A stretch of DNA of 43,156 nucleotides, taken from positions 1 to 43,156 of IMG/VR virus record IMGVR_UViG_3300047496_000036. One strand, written 5' to 3'. The first letter of the stretch is position 1. The number at the start of each line of letters is the position of its first letter. Positions 31,161 through 38,580 of the stretch are shown one piece after another. Source of the DNA: a virus. Under the pieces are notes generated by a model. That model did not search any database, had not been told where the DNA came from, and was given only the letters and a program-made list of their open reading frames with translations. The position numbers were made by a program, and so were the translations under genes.

Positions 31161-33302
31161 TTAGCCTCCATTCGCTATTCTATCGAAATGTTGAGCCGCC
31201 GCTGAAATCTGGGCGTGGGTTTGGGCGATATCGGGGTCGTTTATCATCCCGGGGGAAGGTGCGACAGGTGCTTGAGGAACCTGTGGTAGCTCTTGAGCGG
31301 GTGGGGGGATGCCTTTCAGCGTAGCCTGGCTTTTTGTTTTGAGTGCCGATTCCTGTTCTGCATCTTGGATGAAATCCTGCGGAGTTAGCTGAATACCAGC
31401 TTGGGCGGCCATTTGAACCGCACCAGCCGGGGGCAGGTCTTTAATGTTGATCGCTTCGCTTGGGACGGGTGCACCGCCTTGAGTTCCGCCTTGAGACATC
31501 GCATTAGGCGGGCCTTGCTGTCCGGGAGGCGTGGCTTGAGCGATTGGTTTGATGAGTTTTTTCCAGTCTCTAGTTCCGCCGGTTTTGAGCCATTCGGTAA
31601 ATAATTCAGCCCCGTCTAAAGTTTTACCGGACATCTGTAGCATAGATTGGATTGAGCTATAAGCTTCGGGGTTTTCTACAAAACTCTGGACTATTTCAGT
31701 TAAAGAAACGTGTTGGGCGGCCATATCTTTTTGTTCCGTTGAGAATGGATCAACCTTGTAAACGTAGCCTTTTTCGTTCTTTATTCGGGACGGTTTAATT
31801 GTAATCTTAGCGGTTTTACCGTCTTTACTTAACTTAACGGCGTCTTTAATATCCTGATAATCTTCGGCGATTTGAGCTATCTCCTCACCGAACATATAAA
31901 GTTCAATCGGTTTAGTGTGGTCAACGTCATTTATTAGGTTAATCATATTCCCAAATAGTTCCTGGATGGATTTACTCATCAACTTACCGTCTATTTCGTC
32001 CCTTGTAGACTGATCCTGGTTTGCCCCTTTAATAGCTTGAGGAGTTTTGCCCATCGCCGAGGAGGAGCTTTCGGCCGAACTTTGGGTCGTAGTTGTTCCG
32101 GTGACGTTATTTAAAGACCCGTGAAGAGCCGCTAATAGTTGGTCGTTGTTGTTATCGACATCTGGGAATTGATGATGAGAGATATCATTCGGGTTCGAAA
32201 CCAGCCACTTGGCTCCCGGTTGGAAGCGAAGGGTAGGCATCACGACGTTTCCATTGACGACTTTAATTGGCGGGTAAGTTCGCAGTTTAATACCGTCTTG
32301 TAAGAGATTAAGGACGGTATCTATGGAGTACTGCATGAACCGGCCTTTTTCCATATCTCCCAGTCCGACAATCGAATCTAGCGTAGGAAGGGCGTGTTTC
32401 AAAACTACCGGAATCCGTCCGCTCTTATGGGGGTTCTTGATGTTCCTTATAACCCTGTTTCCAAAGTCAGGACAAAAATCAATCCACCGGCCGTCTACAC
32501 CGGCTTCGTATTTGGTGACGACTTCAATCTGTCCTGTATCCGTAAATGGTGCTCTTCGGCGAAGTTCCCACATCGGGTTGTTTCGAAGATAATCGTACCT
32601 AGAGGAAGGCATCGTTTTGCCTTCTTTGGTTTCGTTCATAATCTCCTGGATAGCATCCAAATCATAATCCTCGACTTCATCATCAACTAGATCAGCTAGG
32701 AACTGACGAGATTGCCAGGTACTTATAAATACAAAGTCGCAGTTCTCGATTGAGAATCTTCCTTGTTGGGGGAAGAAATTACGAATCGGAACTAACCAAC
32801 AATCCGGGCCGGTGTAATTTTTTGTGTCGGTCCAGTCGTAGACCATCGGCATCACCCCGTAGACATTGGAGTACATATCCCACATGAAGAGTTTAGTCTC
32901 CATGTCGTACTGCTCTTTGGCGTTTGGATAGATATACTTTTCAAGGATTAAATCCATCAAAAGACCCTTGCCCTGATTCTGTAGACCGAGAGCTTGGACT
33001 GATCCGGTGGGCATTTGGGACATCACTCTCCCGGCTCGCTCAATTACTATCGAAGATAAAGAGCCCTCGCCTAAACGAGCCTTAGCATTGTCCGGAGTCC
33101 TAGATTGTACGAATAAAAGATCTTCATAATCATCCCAATCCAGTGAGAAGTAACGCATTGCGTCTTGGGCAGTCTTATACCCCTTAGCGAGTTCGGAGCG
33201 GAGTTGGTTATCACCACCGACAATTCCGTTGTCAGCGTTGTCTTCCTGAATGTCTTGGGTTCGGGTTTCGGTTTTATCGTCGTTATCTTGAAGTATAGCC
33301 AT
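31161..33302 (-). CDS. Portal protein (P22-like)
   Basis: The 713-residue product has the P22-type portal layout: DWDDYEDLLFVQSRTPDNAK near 55, SSIVIERAGRVMSQMPTG near 83, VYGVMPMVYDW near 145, a central clip/stem region with KVVNGNVVMPTLRFQPGAKW near 350 and VTGTTTTQSSAESSSSAMG, a long helix (DGKLMSKSIQELFGNMINLI), and a Pro/Gln-rich C-terminal tail. Portal dodecamers form the DNA entry channel. P22-like portals are usually long like this one (P22 is 725). Its place between terminase genes and scaffold supports the call. Confidence 0.85.
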   Translation of the reverse strand: MAILQDNDDKTETRTQDIQEDNADNGIVGGDNQLRSELAKGYKTAQDAMRYFSLDWDDYEDLLFVQSRTPDNAKARLGEGSLSSIVIERAGRVMSQMPTGSVQALGLQNQGKGLLMDLILEKYIYPNAKEQYDMETKLFMWDMYSNVYGVMPMVYDWTDTKNYTGPDCWLVPIRNFFPQQGRFSIENCDFVFISTWQSRQFLADLVDDEVEDYDLDAIQEIMNETKEGKTMPSSRYDYLRNNPMWELRRRAPFTDTGQIEVVTKYEAGVDGRWIDFCPDFGNRVIRNIKNPHKSGRIPVVLKHALPTLDSIVGLGDMEKGRFMQYSIDTVLNLLQDGIKLRTYPPIKVVNGNVVMPTLRFQPGAKWLVSNPNDISHHQFPDVDNNNDQLLAALHGSLNNVTGTTTTQSSAESSSSAMGKTPQAIKGANQDQSTRDEIDGKLMSKSIQELFGNMINLINDVDHTKPIELYMFGEEIAQIAEDYQDIKDAVKLSKDGKTAKITIKPSRIKNEKGYVYKVDPFSTEQKDMAAQHVSLTEIVQSFVENPEAYSSIQSMLQMSGKTLDGAELFTEWLKTGGTRDWKKLIKPIAQATPPGQQGPPNAMSQGGTQGGAPVPSEAINIKDLPPAGAVQMAAQAGIQLTPQDFIQDAEQESALKTKSQATLKGIPPPAQELPQVPQAPVAPSPGMINDPDIAQTHAQISAAAQHFDRIANGG

Positions 33303-33340
33303 ACATGAGAGTTACCTGCTTTTTGTAGGCTTGGTTATGC

Positions 33341-33655
33341 TTATTTAATCAGAGTATTCGAGTATTCGTCAAGTATCACCTGCGAAACACTGCCCTGATG
33401 CCAAGCGATAGTGAAGGTCTGGGCTCCGTCATATTGTGCGACACTGCTATTTTCCATAATCTTGTTAATAGAATCCAAAGCCTTAGCGTTATCGGGGTAT
33501 TTTTTTTTAACAGACTTACTGCGGATAATCACCGTCGGAGTGCCGTGCATAAATTTGACTTCTACTAGAGAGTTACCGAACTGAATTTCTTTCCCGTAGG
33601 ACAGCATATCTCGCCCAATTTCGGCCCACTCTCTCCAGAAGACTTCATTTTCCAT
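33341..33655 (-). CDS. Hypothetical protein (104 aa)
   Basis: Start ATG 33655 overlaps the previous gene by 11 bases. The product shows WREWAEIGRDMLSYGKEIQF, VEVKFMHGTPTVIIRSKSV and TFTIAWHQGSVSQVILDEY, a compact alpha/beta composition. No family recognised. Location between terminase and portal suggests a packaging- or head-related role, but this is only by position. Confidence 0.65.
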   Translation of the reverse strand: MENEVFWREWAEIGRDMLSYGKEIQFGNSLVEVKFMHGTPTVIIRSKSVKKKYPDNAKALDSINKIMENSSVAQYDGAQTFTIAWHQGSVSQVILDEYSNTLIK

Positions 33656-33896
33656 TATTCATTCCATGGAATTTATTTAGGTTACTTCTGGCTTCGTTTT
33701 GCTGGGATTCCATCTCTCTATTCATCGCCTGAAGATCAAGATACAGATCCTTGACTTTTCGCTGGGCGTTTGGACCTGTGGATAAGTCCACGTTTATAGC
33801 TTGAGAGAACTCCCCCACTCTCATGGCGATAGTCGAACCCGTAATCGTGATTCTCTCGGCCTTTGGACATAATTCTTTTACTTCTTCTTCGGTCAT
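33645..33896 (-). CDS. Hypothetical protein (83 aa)
   Basis: The start overlaps the terminase stop by four bases. The product begins EEEVKELCPKAERITITGS and ends in a long charged helix (KVKDLYLDLQAMNREMESQQ). Not recognised; probably co-translated with the terminase large subunit. Confidence 0.65.
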   Translation of the reverse strand: MTEEEVKELCPKAERITITGSTIAMRVGEFSQAINVDLSTGPNAQRKVKDLYLDLQAMNREMESQQNEARSNLNKFHGMNNGK

Positions 33897-35323
33897 AATA
33901 CAAAACCTTTCTCGTTAAAAGCGTCGGTTGTTAAACTTAACTGTTCCTGCTCTACCTGGTCCCAGGCTTTCGGACGTTCAAACGGGTTTTTCCTTTCCTG
34001 TGGGTAAGCGTTCCCAACTTTCGCATAAGCTGGGATATCATTGGTTGGAATCCCGCCAGTTTGTTCTTGTTTTTTGGCGGCCACGGCCAGGTATCGAAAA
34101 GCGTCGGCGGCGTTACTTGACCAGTCGTGGAGGGGTTTGTTGTCGTAGACCCTGGTTTCTTCGTTGTATTTACGGTGGTAATTTTTAAGAGCAGATAAGC
34201 CGAGCTTGACGGAATCTGAGGTATTGAAATAGCACCGAGCAAGAAGGATTCGAGCGGCGTTGATGCCGTCCTCGATCGAAAGCTTCGGCGTAAGTTTGAA
34301 GTTGATACCAAGACCTCTCGCCGTCTCAATCCGAGACAGACCTGAACCGTATTCCCTAATTTTAATGTCATGCGGGGCGTAATGATCTCCGTAGACATAC
34401 GGTTTGTTTTGGAGTTCTTTGACATAATAATCCAATCCTTTAGAAGTGGCTTCTAGAAAGTCTATTAAGTGTACTTTAGAATCGACGAACTGCACAAACC
34501 AGATCGAGGTAGCATCCCCGATTCCGAGATCCCAGTAAGTATTCACCGGATATTCCGGTCGGTAATTTAATTCTATAATTCTTCCCTGGTCTTCTGCGAG
34601 TTTAATTTGATCCCCGTAGTAAGATCCCTGAATAGCCGTGGCGAAGGAGCACATCATCTCCTGCTGATAAAGTTTATCGTCCCCGTAAAGACCGATATAC
34701 TCGTCTCTAATCTCTTTAAGTTCTTCTTCGTTGAAGACCTTCGAGTCCTCCACGGTGACCATTTGAGAAAACCACGAAGGGTCTCGTTGGGCTTGTTCCC
34801 ATAATTGACGGGCGTGGTTATCTCCTCTAGGAGTGAAGTTAAACCACATAAAGCCTTGGTTCTCGTTGACGATCGGAAGAAGAAACCCTATCACCGCTGG
34901 ACTCATTAAAGAGTACTCTGAAAAAACAATCCCTACGGGATTAGTACCGACAATCCTGTCTATGTCGGAAGCCCCTATAACCTGAAAGATTGACCCGTTA
35001 TATAGCTCGATTAGCATCTGTTGCTGATCCGTCCTCCTTCGAATCGCTTCGGGAATGTGAGACATAGTTTTAAAGCCAGAGGAGTCAATATTGTCCCAGA
35101 GAGCCTTCCTACCTTGATTAAACTCCGGAAAGACGTAATAATACACCCCGACTCTTCTTAACATCTGCATCAAGACGGCATTTAACATGGTCTTATCTTT
35201 ACCGGAACGTCGGTGCCAGACAGTGACGGCCCTCTTGACGGGTTCATCTTGAATTTTTATCCAGAAAGGTTTTTGGTAATCCCTCTGAGCGAAGTTAAAA
35301 GGGATATCTAAGGTTTTTGACAC
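33893..35323 (-). CDS. terL: Terminase large subunit
   Basis: The 476-residue packaging ATPase/nuclease has a Walker A-like WHRRSGKDKT (residues 36-45), Walker B-like GIVFSEYS with Glu136 (residues 131-138) and WFNFTPRGD as coupling motif near 157. The C-terminal nuclease has TYWDLGIGDATS (metal Asp near 266) and HDWSSNAADAFRYLA near 410. It pumps phage DNA into procapsids and cuts it. It overlaps flanking genes by single or few bases. The small subunit and an HNH gene lie upstream on the same strand. Confidence 0.95.
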   Translation of the reverse strand: MSKTLDIPFNFAQRDYQKPFWIKIQDEPVKRAVTVWHRRSGKDKTMLNAVLMQMLRRVGVYYYVFPEFNQGRKALWDNIDSSGFKTMSHIPEAIRRRTDQQQMLIELYNGSIFQVIGASDIDRIVGTNPVGIVFSEYSLMSPAVIGFLLPIVNENQGFMWFNFTPRGDNHARQLWEQAQRDPSWFSQMVTVEDSKVFNEEELKEIRDEYIGLYGDDKLYQQEMMCSFATAIQGSYYGDQIKLAEDQGRIIELNYRPEYPVNTYWDLGIGDATSIWFVQFVDSKVHLIDFLEATSKGLDYYVKELQNKPYVYGDHYAPHDIKIREYGSGLSRIETARGLGINFKLTPKLSIEDGINAARILLARCYFNTSDSVKLGLSALKNYHRKYNEETRVYDNKPLHDWSSNAADAFRYLAVAAKKQEQTGGIPTNDIPAYAKVGNAYPQERKNPFERPKAWDQVEQEQLSLTTDAFNEKGFVL

Positions 35324-35553
35324 TACAAACTCTTCAGGGTTTTAAGAGACTTCTTCCTCATTGAGATGTCTTTTTGATGGGCTTTAGCGTGCCCCATATT
35401 ATAAGCTTTACTCTTTTGGGGACCCTTCTTAGCGGCTTTAACGTGATCCTTGACCTTTTGTTTCTCGAGTTTAATCGTTGCTTTTAAATGTTTTTTAGCC
35501 ATCTTCTTGTCACTAGAGGTCACCGGCAAAGGTCCGTGGTAATCTTTACTCAT
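35323..35553 (-). CDS. Lys-rich small protein (76 aa)
   Basis: ATG 35553 is preferred (TTGGAG about 12 bases upstream); a TTG at 35571 would add six residues. The product is strongly basic (KKMAKKHLKATIKLEKQKVK, HVKAAKKGPQKSK, RKKSLKTLKSL), suggesting nucleic-acid binding. The stop overlaps the terminase start by one base (TAATG type). No family recognised. Confidence 0.6.
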   Translation of the reverse strand: MSKDYHGPLPVTSSDKKMAKKHLKATIKLEKQKVKDHVKAAKKGPQKSKAYNMGHAKAHQKDISMRKKSLKTLKSL

Positions 35554-35557
35554 TCTA

Positions 35558-35698
35558 TTATTGTACTCCAATTGCGGGTTGAAGCTGGTAAGAAGAACCT
35601 GTAATGAAGATCGAACTCTGGGCTGAAGCGTGGGCCTGATTTACCATAGCAGTCGGTTGAGGGTTAAAGTTTATAAAAATTAAAAATAGTAAAAGCAT
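35558..35698 (-). CDS. Tiny secreted or membrane peptide (46 aa)
   Basis: Start overlaps the stop of the upstream gene as TAATG with GAGG five bases before it. The product begins MLLLFLIFINF, a short hydrophobic signal- or anchor-like segment, followed by a polar QPTAMVNQAHASAQSS tail. Translational coupling supports a real gene. Function unknown. Confidence 0.5.
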   Translation of the reverse strand: MLLLFLIFINFNPQPTAMVNQAHASAQSSIFITGSSYQLQPAIGVQ

Positions 35699-35946
35699 TA
35701 CATCCTCGTTTCTAGCACATTAATTAATTTTTCTAAGTCCCGAAAGACTTTATCGTAGTATTCGAACTTGGTTTCCATAAATCCCGTAAGCTTAGTATAC
35801 GACTTTCTCAGTCCATGTATTGTATCAGGGGTACTGATATCGTCCTTATATAGGTATAGGGCTTTTCGGACGGTTTCGTTCTGGTTTATTTCTCCCTCTA
35901 GCCATTGGTCTAAGGTGTTATCCAAATTTACTACTAATCTTCTCAT
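35698..35946 (-). CDS. Ribbon-helix-helix-like small protein (82 aa)
   Basis: The N-terminus RRLVVNLDNTLDQWLE and NQNETVRKALYLYKD has the strand-helix-helix pattern of ribbon-helix-helix DNA-binding proteins. The C-terminal half is a coiled coil (YYDKVFRDLEKLINVLE) that could mediate multimers. A strong extended -10 promoter sits only 7 bases upstream of ATG 35946, so the message may be leaderless. Possible local regulator of the late genes or packaging site; binding site not identified. Confidence 0.55.
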   Translation of the reverse strand: MRRLVVNLDNTLDQWLEGEINQNETVRKALYLYKDDISTPDTIHGLRKSYTKLTGFMETKFEYYDKVFRDLEKLINVLETRM

Positions 35947-35953
35947 ATCTGTT

Positions 35954-35962
35954 ATTATATCA
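35954..35962 (-). promoter_or_regulatory. Extended -10 promoter, likely leaderless
   Basis: On the minus strand TGATATAAT (TATAAT at 35954-35959 with upstream TG) ends 7 bases before ATG 35946, so transcription would start at or next to the start codon. No good -35 element is seen at normal distance, typical of extended -10 promoters. Confidence 0.45.
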
Positions 35963-36282
35963 CGCTTATATCAAAGTCTTACATAGGATAAAAATGAAAT
36001 AGGGGGCCTACATAGATAAAATATAAAAATAGAGGAGTGGTTCTCTGTAATGATTCATTTAAATCTAATTCTATAATAATTCATTTAAACAGACACCCCA
36101 CAGGGGTAAAAGAGGGGGAACACTACGCTATATGTGGTGTAGTCTAGGTATAAGGTGTATATACAATGGGTTCACCCCTGATAGGGAGGGTCGCACAATC
36201 TATATTTTCAGACGTCTACAACTGCTAATGATGACGTATAAGGGAACAATGTTCGAATAACAGAGGTCGCTATTACGGATAG
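35963..36282. other. Non-coding region beside terminase genes, candidate regulatory/packaging site
   Basis: About 320 bases without a gene. It has a direct repeat (ATTCATTTAAA at 36053-36063 and 36079-36089), an ACCCC-ACA-GGGGT hairpin (36094-36106), an ACACTAC/GTGGTGT stem near 36121-36142, and GGG/CCC-rich runs. It lies between the HNH gene and the RHH gene within the late block. Packaging sites often lie near terminase small-subunit genes, but no cos or pac sequence can be named. Confidence 0.4.
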
Positions 36283-36549
36283 TTACGCATAACACATACA
36301 ACTTGGACAATGTGGCATCTTACTTAACTGTTCACTATTACCAATATCTGTCTTTTGGTAATGACACTCCCTGCATAATAACTGTAGATCAAACATACTT
36401 ATGTCTGGTGAATATCTCAAATGATCTATATCATAGGTATTCTCTGTTCTTCCGCAATCGGCGCATTTATCACCAAACTTCATCTTCATGGCCGGGAGTA
36501 AATAAACCTTTAAGTCCTCGGTCAACTTATACTGTGCAGCTATCGTCAT
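36283..36549 (-). CDS. HNH endonuclease, terminase-associated (88 aa)
   Basis: The product has CADC (Cys29, Cys32), TYDIDHLRY (Asp42-His43), LQLLCRECH (Cys59, Cys62, His63), the compact HNH fold with a zinc knuckle. Many phages have a small HNH gene between small and large terminase genes that is needed for DNA cutting at packaging. ATG 36549 overlaps the small-subunit stop as ATGA. Here it is separated from the large subunit by about 950 bases, which is unusual. Confidence 0.75.
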   Translation of the reverse strand: MTIAAQYKLTEDLKVYLLPAMKMKFGDKCADCGRTENTYDIDHLRYSPDISMFDLQLLCRECHYQKTDIGNSEQLSKMPHCPSCMCYA

Positions 36550-36896
36550 CTTAATAGAGGTATATCACTTACCTTATTCACGTTGATTGTTACATCACCA
36601 AACTTTTGACTTGGGTTATCCTTTGGCTTTCCATAGGCTGTTTCAACTAGTATCTTAGCAGCCTGGACGTTGGCTATTTCAACTTTACCTGTTTCTATCT
36701 GCTTCTCTAAGTAATCTAGTCCTTTTTTACCTAGTTGTTCTAATCTATTAGCTACCTCAGGGCTTTTAAGGAGGTCTGAGGCTGTTTCTTTTGCTCTATT
36801 AGGTGAATAACCTGCTCGGCGTGCAATCTCTGCCCCGGACGCTAGCGGATCCTTAGCTCTCTCCTCAACAAAGGCTTTTTTCTTTGGTGTCATCAT
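36546..36896 (-). CDS. terS: Terminase small subunit
   Basis: The 116-residue product starts MMTPKKKAFVEERAKDPLAS, then a helix-turn-helix (EIARRAGYSPNRAKETASDL, about 24-45), KSPEVANRLEQL and a longer helix (EKQIETGKVEIANVQAAKIL) and a basic/Asn-rich C-terminus. This is the Terminase_2-type small subunit that binds the packaging site and forms a ring. It starts the minus-strand late operon, facing away from the early promoter at 36922. Confidence 0.85.
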   Translation of the reverse strand: MMTPKKKAFVEERAKDPLASGAEIARRAGYSPNRAKETASDLLKSPEVANRLEQLGKKGLDYLEKQIETGKVEIANVQAAKILVETAYGKPKDNPSQKFGDVTINVNKVSDIPLLR

Positions 36897-36921
36897 AATA
36901 CCTATATATTAACATGATGTA

Positions 36922-36950
36922 TTGACAATATCTATTATCTGTGGTAGAAT
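36922..36950 (+). promoter_or_regulatory. Sigma70-type promoter, early plus strand
   Basis: TTGACA at 36922-36927, 17-base spacer, TAGAAT at 36945-36950. Transcription starts near 36957, ahead of the gene at 36986. Confidence 0.7.
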
Positions 36951-36985
36951 GTAGCTTAGTTCAATCAAATAAACAAGGACATCAA

Positions 36986-37135
36986 ATGTACAAACAATCA
37001 CTACAATCTCAATACAACTACTATCTGTCTCAATTACCCAAAGCCTACCGGGAGATATCAACCTTTAATAAATGGTATAAAGAGTATAACTATACTAATC
37101 TATATATGATGCAAGCTAGAGATCTTTGTTCTTAA
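36986..37135 (+). CDS. Hypothetical Tyr-rich small protein (49 aa)
   Basis: ATG 36986 follows AAGGA at good spacing and is preferred over an upstream start at 36941, which would begin inside the promoter. Product YKQSLQSQYNYYLSQLPKAY then WYKEYNYTNLYMMQ; very rich in Tyr and Gln. It converges with and overlaps the minus-strand gene at 37116 by 20 bases. First gene from the early promoter; function unknown. Confidence 0.65.
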   Translation: MYKQSLQSQYNYYLSQLPKAYREISTFNKWYKEYNYTNLYMMQARDLCS

Positions 37136-37283
37136 TATAGTATCGCTTTTTACGCTCCTTAGCCTTCTCAGAGGCCTCGTAACGTGTTTGATACTCTTTT
37201 AGCTTGTCAGGGTTGCGTAAAGCCCATTTTCTTTGTCTTGAGACCTTTAAATGGCTTATATCGTCTTTAATCTCTTTGGGCAT
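37116..37283 (-). CDS. Small basic protein (55 aa)
   Basis: ATG 37283 follows AAGGAG, though at long spacing. Product MPKEIKDDISHLKVSRQRKW, then ALRNPDKLKEYQTRYEASEK and a basic end KERKKRYYIKNKDL. The RKWALRNPDKxKEY pattern is common in small phage proteins and at the start of some HNH-type proteins. Probably DNA-associated. It lies on the strand opposite to the surrounding early genes, between two early promoters. Confidence 0.65.
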   Translation of the reverse strand: MPKEIKDDISHLKVSRQRKWALRNPDKLKEYQTRYEASEKAKERKKRYYIKNKDL

Positions 37284-37366
37284 CTTATAATTCTACTCCT
37301 TATATATATGTATGTCAATAGTACTATTAGAACACAGATCTTTAAATAAATCTAATGTAAATAGTA

Positions 37367-37395
37367 TTGACGTAGTGTAAATAGTCCTGTAGTAT
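37367..37395 (+). promoter_or_regulatory. Sigma70-type promoter, early plus strand
   Basis: TTGACG at 37367-37372, 17-base spacer, TAGTAT at 37390-37395. The first gene starts at 37593, leaving a leader of about 190 bases. Confidence 0.6.
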
Positions 37396-37401
37396 TGGGG
37401 T

Positions 37402-37592
37402 TAGGCAGGAAAGATAACATCAAAACTGCACGAACGTAGACAACAAGGGACACGCAAACACCGATACATCAAATTTGATAGTACAAGCCTCTGTCCCAGT
37501 CTTTTAACAATTTAATCCACTGTGGCTAGTCCGATTTAAAGGGGCGGCCATAATAATTAAGTTCGATAAAGCATAGAAAGGTCTATAAAGCT
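37402..37592 (+). other. Long untranslated leader with predicted stems
   Basis: No gene here. GGGACA (37449-37454) can pair with TGTCCC (37494-37499), enclosing the palindrome ATCAAATTTGAT, and CCAC/GTGG lies nearby at 37518. The leader ends in a GAAAGG ribosome site for the gene at 37593. Could be a structured control region; no known class recognised. Confidence 0.4.
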
Positions 37593-37835
37593 ATGAAAGA
37601 ATCAACAATGACCGCAAAAGCTCGTAACAATGGTGGTACATACACTGGATTTGTACAATGTTTCGAGAGTGGTAGGGTTATCTGGAACGAAGAATGTAAC
37701 ACAGTTCGCTTAAACAAAGATGATGCGTTAGAAGATGCAAACGCTTTACTGGACTACCACGAGGGTATCAGCTTAAATGCTAACAATGTACAGTGGAATT
37801 ATGCCCCTGTTTACCAGATAGACGCAGGTAAATAA
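37593..37835 (+). CDS. Hypothetical protein (80 aa)
   Basis: First gene after the long leader; ATG 37593 or an in-frame ATG at 37608 may be used. The product has GTYTGFVQCFESGRVIWNEE, then DALEDANALLDYHEG and VQWNYAPVYQIDAG, a small alpha/beta fold. This combination is common in small early phage proteins; no named family. The downstream tiny genes are tightly packed behind it. Confidence 0.7.
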   Translation: MKESTMTAKARNNGGTYTGFVQCFESGRVIWNEECNTVRLNKDDALEDANALLDYHEGISLNANNVQWNYAPVYQIDAGK

Positions 37836-37836
37836 C

Positions 37837-37914
37837 ATGAGTTGGCAATCATTCGTAAAGACAATCAAAGAAGAAACGGGGCAGGATATAACTGTCCCTA
37901 AGGAAGTAAAATGA
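37837..37914 (+). CDS. Tiny protein (25 aa)
   Basis: ATG 37837 lies one base after the previous stop; the product MSWQSFVKTIKEETGQDITV plus PKEVK is short and amphipathic. Its TGA overlaps the ATG of the next gene. Coupled layout supports translation. Confidence 0.45.
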   Translation: MSWQSFVKTIKEETGQDITVPKEVK

Positions 37915-37994
37915 GGTGTTTGTTTGGACATTTGTGGAATTGGGATAGTAAGTTTTATTTCTGTGATAGATGTGGAAAGGTAAAGAAACGATGA
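37911..37994 (+). CDS. Tiny zinc-knuckle protein (27 aa)
   Basis: ATG 37911 overlaps the previous TGA (ATGA). Product begins MRCLFGHLWNWDSKFYFCDR and ends CGKVKKR, with Cys3/His7 and CDRC forming a possible zinc site. Its stop overlaps the start of the gene at 37991. Function unknown. Confidence 0.5.
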   Translation: MRCLFGHLWNWDSKFYFCDRCGKVKKR

Positions 37995-38200
37995 GAAAGC
38001 TAGTAAATATACTAAACGACTTTTGGAATACTCAACTCCCTGCGTCCAGAAAGCTAGATAAGATAGAGGACGAGCTAAAAGAGCTGTTTACGGACGTTGT
38101 GGGCTATGATGAGCCGACAGACGACCCTATTACAGAACTAGGCAATTCAGCAAGGAATGACTTACGCCGAGAGCTTAGGGACAGGATACACGACCTATGA
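37991..38200 (+). CDS. Hypothetical acidic helical protein (69 aa)
   Basis: ATG 37991 overlaps the previous stop as ATGA and is preferred over a GTG at 37970. The product KLVNILNDFWNTQLPASRKL, DKIEDELKELFTDVVGYDEP is highly acidic and helical with a charged end (RRELRDRIHDL). No family recognised. Confidence 0.65.
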   Translation: MRKLVNILNDFWNTQLPASRKLDKIEDELKELFTDVVGYDEPTDDPITELGNSARNDLRRELRDRIHDL

Positions 38201-38331
38201 GCGATTTGTACGAAAATGACCCATCAGAATGGCTAGGAGAGGACGACAACGCTCAACCAGATGAGCCAATGAATTATGGCTACAAATCCAGCCAAGCCCA
38301 TTTAAATTTAACGGCTAGTAAACCCAGTTAA
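38197..38331 (+). CDS. Tiny acidic protein (44 aa)
   Basis: ATG 38197 overlaps the previous TGA. Product starts MSDLYENDPSEWLGEDDNAQ and ends HLNLTASKPS; acidic and probably disordered. The stop codon lies in the first hairpin of the structured RNA at 38322-38459. Confidence 0.5.
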   Translation: MSDLYENDPSEWLGEDDNAQPDEPMNYGYKSSQAHLNLTASKPS

Positions 38332-38459
38332 TTACTGGGTGATGTAATGGAGGGGCGGAAAATCCGCCAATAACCTAGAGGGACGCACAAGGTAAATTAG
38401 ACACTCTAATAAGAGGTAAACAGATACTTGTGGTCGGTCTAGGGCTAATCAACAGTTAG
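38322..38459 (+). ncRNA. Predicted compact multi-stem RNA
   Basis: Five stems can be drawn: ACCCAGT 38322-38328/38334-38340; GGCGGA 38354-38359/TCCGCC 38363-38368; CCTAGA 38374-38379/TCTAGG 38438-38443; CACAAG 38386-38391/CTTGTG 38427-38432; TTAGA 38397-38401/TCTAA 38405-38409; a weaker CTAA/TTAG at 38445-38459. The third, fourth and fifth are nested. No coding frame explains the region. It precedes two small membrane-protein genes and could be a cis-acting leader or a small RNA. Confidence 0.55.
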
Positions 38460-38502
38460 TATCCCTAATCAGTTGGTTGGCTTTAAAAACAAAGGAGAAT
38501 AT

Positions 38503-38580
38503 ATGACAAAGAAGGATATAGGTTATGTGCTGTTTTGGTCTTTGGGAATAAGTGCTTTCATTTTAATGGTGGTGTTATGA
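38503..38580 (+). CDS. Tiny membrane protein (25 aa)
   Basis: ATG 38503 follows AAAGGAG. Product MTKKDIGYVLFWSLGISAFI then LMVVL is a single basic-start hydrophobic helix. Its stop overlaps the ATG of the next gene (ATGA). Confidence 0.55.
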   Translation: MTKKDIGYVLFWSLGISAFILMVVL

